A stretch of 34,770 nucleotides of DNA from an uncultured Alphaproteobacteria bacterium (lineage in GTDB: Bacteria; Pseudomonadota; Alphaproteobacteria; Rhizobiales; Aestuariivirgaceae), in assembly GCA_937872985.1 (NCBI GenBank), contig CALMUW010000104.1, forward strand, positions 1 through 34,770, read 5' to 3'. The notes under the pieces are model-generated. The model was not told the DNA's origin. It searched no databases and saw only the letters and a list, made by a program, of their open reading frames with translations. The position numbers and the translations under genes were made by a program. Of the stretch, positions 33,489 to 34,770 are shown piece by piece (position 1 is the first letter of the stretch; each line of letters starts with the position of its first letter).

Positions 33489-34428
33489 GGTTGGCGTCCA
33501 GGAGATAGAGCAGGAGGGCCGTGGTCAGCGCGGCAAGGCCGGTGCCGGCGGCAATGGCGGCGGACACGGGAGCCGCACCCTCGTCATAGCGCCGGGCAAA
33601 GAGAAAGGCGTTGGCCCCCGTGGGCATGGCGGCGAGCAGCAGGGCCACCTTGGACCACAGGGGCGGCAGGCCGGGGACAAGGCGCAACAGACCATAGACC
33701 AGCAGCGGCATCAGGCCCATTTTCAGCGCCATGAGCAGGGCCATGGGTTTCATCTGGCCGTGCAGGGAATAGGACGCCAGCGACAGGCCCAGGGCAAAGA
33801 GGGCAATGGGCGTTGCCGCGTTGGCCAGCATGTCGAGCATGACCCTGGGCACGGCGGGAAGGGCCCATCCCGTCTGGCGCCAGATGGCCCCGGCGATGAG
33901 GCTCAGGATGATGGCGTTCTGCGCCAGGTTCAGCACCAGACCCTTGAGCAGGGGGGCCAGCGCCACGTCATCGCCGCGCGTTGCCCATGCGCGCTGCAGG
34001 GTGGCGGCAAGCCAGAGCAGGGCGGCATGGATCGACAGGATGATGCCGGCGGGGATGGCTCCCTCCGGCCCGTAATGGGCAATGGCGAGCGGCAGGCCAA
34101 GAAGCGCCAGATTGCCGAAGCCCGCGGTCATGGCCGCCGCCGCGCCGCCGCCCTTGCACAGTTCGGCATCGCCGCGCGCCAGCAGGGTGGCCGCCGCCCA
34201 GGTGAGGGCAAGACCGGTGAAGAAGGGCAGCCACAGGGCCCAGGGCGGGGCAGGCTGCGGCCCCATCAGCGCCACGGTGCGGAAGAGTAGCGCCGGGATC
34301 GCCAGGTTGAAGACGAATTGCGTGAGGCCCGCCGCAGCGGTGCTGGCGATCCAGCCGGCGCGCGCAAAGGCGAAGCCCAGAACGATCAGGCCGAAGACGG
34401 GCAGAACGGTGTTGAGGATCGACTCCAT
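33481..34428 (-). CDS. AEC family transporter (auxin efflux carrier / MdcF type)
   Basis: 315 residues with about ten membrane helices in two five-helix halves. The N-terminus ILNTVLPVFGLIVLGFAFARAGWI and the NLAIPALLFRTVA segment (about 41-53) are typical of AEC permeases. Relatives move carboxylates such as malonate or malate; the substrate here cannot be told. The gene lies tail-to-tail with mch. Immediately upstream of ATG 34428 is the in-frame stop of the repeat-array frame, then the tandem array itself, so any promoter must lie within or beyond the array. Confidence 0.88.
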   Translation of the reverse strand: MESILNTVLPVFGLIVLGFAFARAGWIASTAAAGLTQFVFNLAIPALLFRTVALMGPQPAPPWALWLPFFTGLALTWAAATLLARGDAELCKGGGAAAAMTAGFGNLALLGLPLAIAHYGPEGAIPAGIILSIHAALLWLAATLQRAWATRGDDVALAPLLKGLVLNLAQNAIILSLIAGAIWRQTGWALPAVPRVMLDMLANAATPIALFALGLSLASYSLHGQMKPMALLMALKMGLMPLLVYGLLRLVPGLPPLWSKVALLLAAMPTGANAFLFARRYDEGAAPVSAAIAAGTGLAALTTALLLYLLDANLI

Positions 34429-34434
34429 TTATTC

Positions 34435-34770
34435 ACGCATCATCTTGTCCGAAAACCTCTGCGCACTTTTCGGGATGATGGCCCCAATGCGCATCATCTT
34501 GTCCGAAAACCGCTGCGCACCTTTCGGGATGATGGTCCCTTCCCGCATCATCTTGTCCGAAAACCGCTGCGCACTTTTCGGGATGATGGTCCCAATGCGC
34601 ATCATCTTGTCCGAAAACCGCTGCGCACTTTTCGGGATGATGGTCCCAATGCGCATCATCTTGTCCGAAAACCGCTGCGCACTTTTCGGGATGATGGTCC
34701 CAATGCGCATCATCCTGTCCGAAAACCGCTGCGCACTTTTCGGGATGATGGTCCCAATGCGCATCATCTT
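34435..34770. repeat. Tandem hairpin array, six copies plus a partial seventh, 54-bp period
   Basis: Units begin at 34437, 34491, 34545, 34599, 34653, 34707 and 34761 (cut by the window end), counted from GCATCATC. The hairpin (CCGAAAA / TTTTCGG flanked by CATCATC / GATGATG) is the same as in the array at 21595-21750. The spacer is GTCCCAAT in the later copies, with variants in the first two. Copies 1, 2 and 6 carry single-base changes. The minus-strand frame stays open through it as an 18-residue repeat; this is a by-product of a period divisible by three. Confidence 0.95.

Noticed and set aside
34429..34767. Open reading frame encoding an 18-residue repeat (MMRIGTIIPKSAQRFSDK)
   Set aside because: It exists only because the 54-bp period is divisible by three. 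It has no ribosome site, and its sequence is that of the hairpin DNA.
34435..34770. CRISPR-like array
   Set aside because: Repeats are separated by identical eight-base spacers, each unit is itself a hairpin, and no cas gene is near. This is a tandem duplication, not a spacer-acquiring array.

Overview
The window comes from a GC-rich alphaproteobacterial chromosome, most likely Hyphomicrobiales (Rhizobiales) or a close relative. The reasons are the gene neighbourhoods (argH-lptM-lysA-TIGR02302; chorismate mutase-hisC-tyrC; ftsEX beside an MJ0042 zinc-ribbon gene), the alphaproteobacteria-restricted families TIGR02302 and DUF2794, control sites of alphaproteobacterial type (direct-repeat LexA boxes, a CtrA box, RpoH promoters), and intergenic hairpin elements like those of rhizobial genomes. 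It is ordinary housekeeping chromosome apart from one strikingly AT-rich inserted gene, one IS remnant and several hairpin repeats.

Layout. 1-154: dispersed two-hairpin element next to gloB (-). 988-5135 (+): methyltransferase, then chorismate mutase-hisC-tyrC (tyrosine/aromatic branch) and a ChaC-like cyclotransferase. 5141-9805 (-): ftsE-ftsX-plsC-nrdJ, then a small conserved gene with its own promoter covered by two LexA-type boxes. 9913-11194 (+): zinc-ribbon membrane protein and hpt. 11195-11411: hairpin-dense convergent gap. 11412-16718 (-): argH-lptM-lysA-TIGR02302; lptM is a 34-residue lipoprotein gene. 16755-17381 (+): TlpA-like thioredoxin. 17386-20103 (-): 3-hydroxyacyl-CoA dehydrogenase and etfBA. 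20230-25544 (-): ABC ATPase-permease, PduO-type adenosyltransferase, a three-copy hairpin array, LysE/ArgO exporter and rhomboid protease. 25625-27964 (+): tesA, thpR, phhB and a BI-1/YbhL membrane protein. 27965-29011: terminator, IS481 remnant, hairpin elements, DUF2794 (-), and a structured stretch ending in an orphan terminator (candidate ncRNA). 29012-33488 (+): htpG, a CitE/Mcl-type gene, the AT-rich GIY-YIG-like gene, and mesaconyl-CoA hydratase. 33481-34428 (-): AEC transporter. 34435-34770: 54-bp tandem hairpin array running off the window.

How genes connect. NrdJ (class II ribonucleotide reductase) needs adenosylcobalamin, which the PduO-type enzyme makes. mch and the CitE/Mcl-type gene point to the ethylmalonyl-CoA pathway, which also has B12-dependent mutase steps. 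hbd and etfBA serve acyl-CoA oxidation. htpG and the BI-1 gene share a near-identical RpoH-type promoter, so they are probably co-induced by heat or envelope stress.

Most interesting points: (1) the roughly one-third-GC GIY-YIG-like gene inserted between the Mcl-type gene and mch, with ATGA start/stop overlaps on both sides; (2) two LexA boxes over the promoter of an uncharacterised, apparently leaderless gene downstream of nrdJ; (3) matching RpoH promoters for htpG and BI-1; (4) hairpin repeats that supply the stop codons of neighbouring genes, and hairpin arrays with the same 54-bp period but different spacers at two loci. All family calls were made by reading the sequence; no database search was run.
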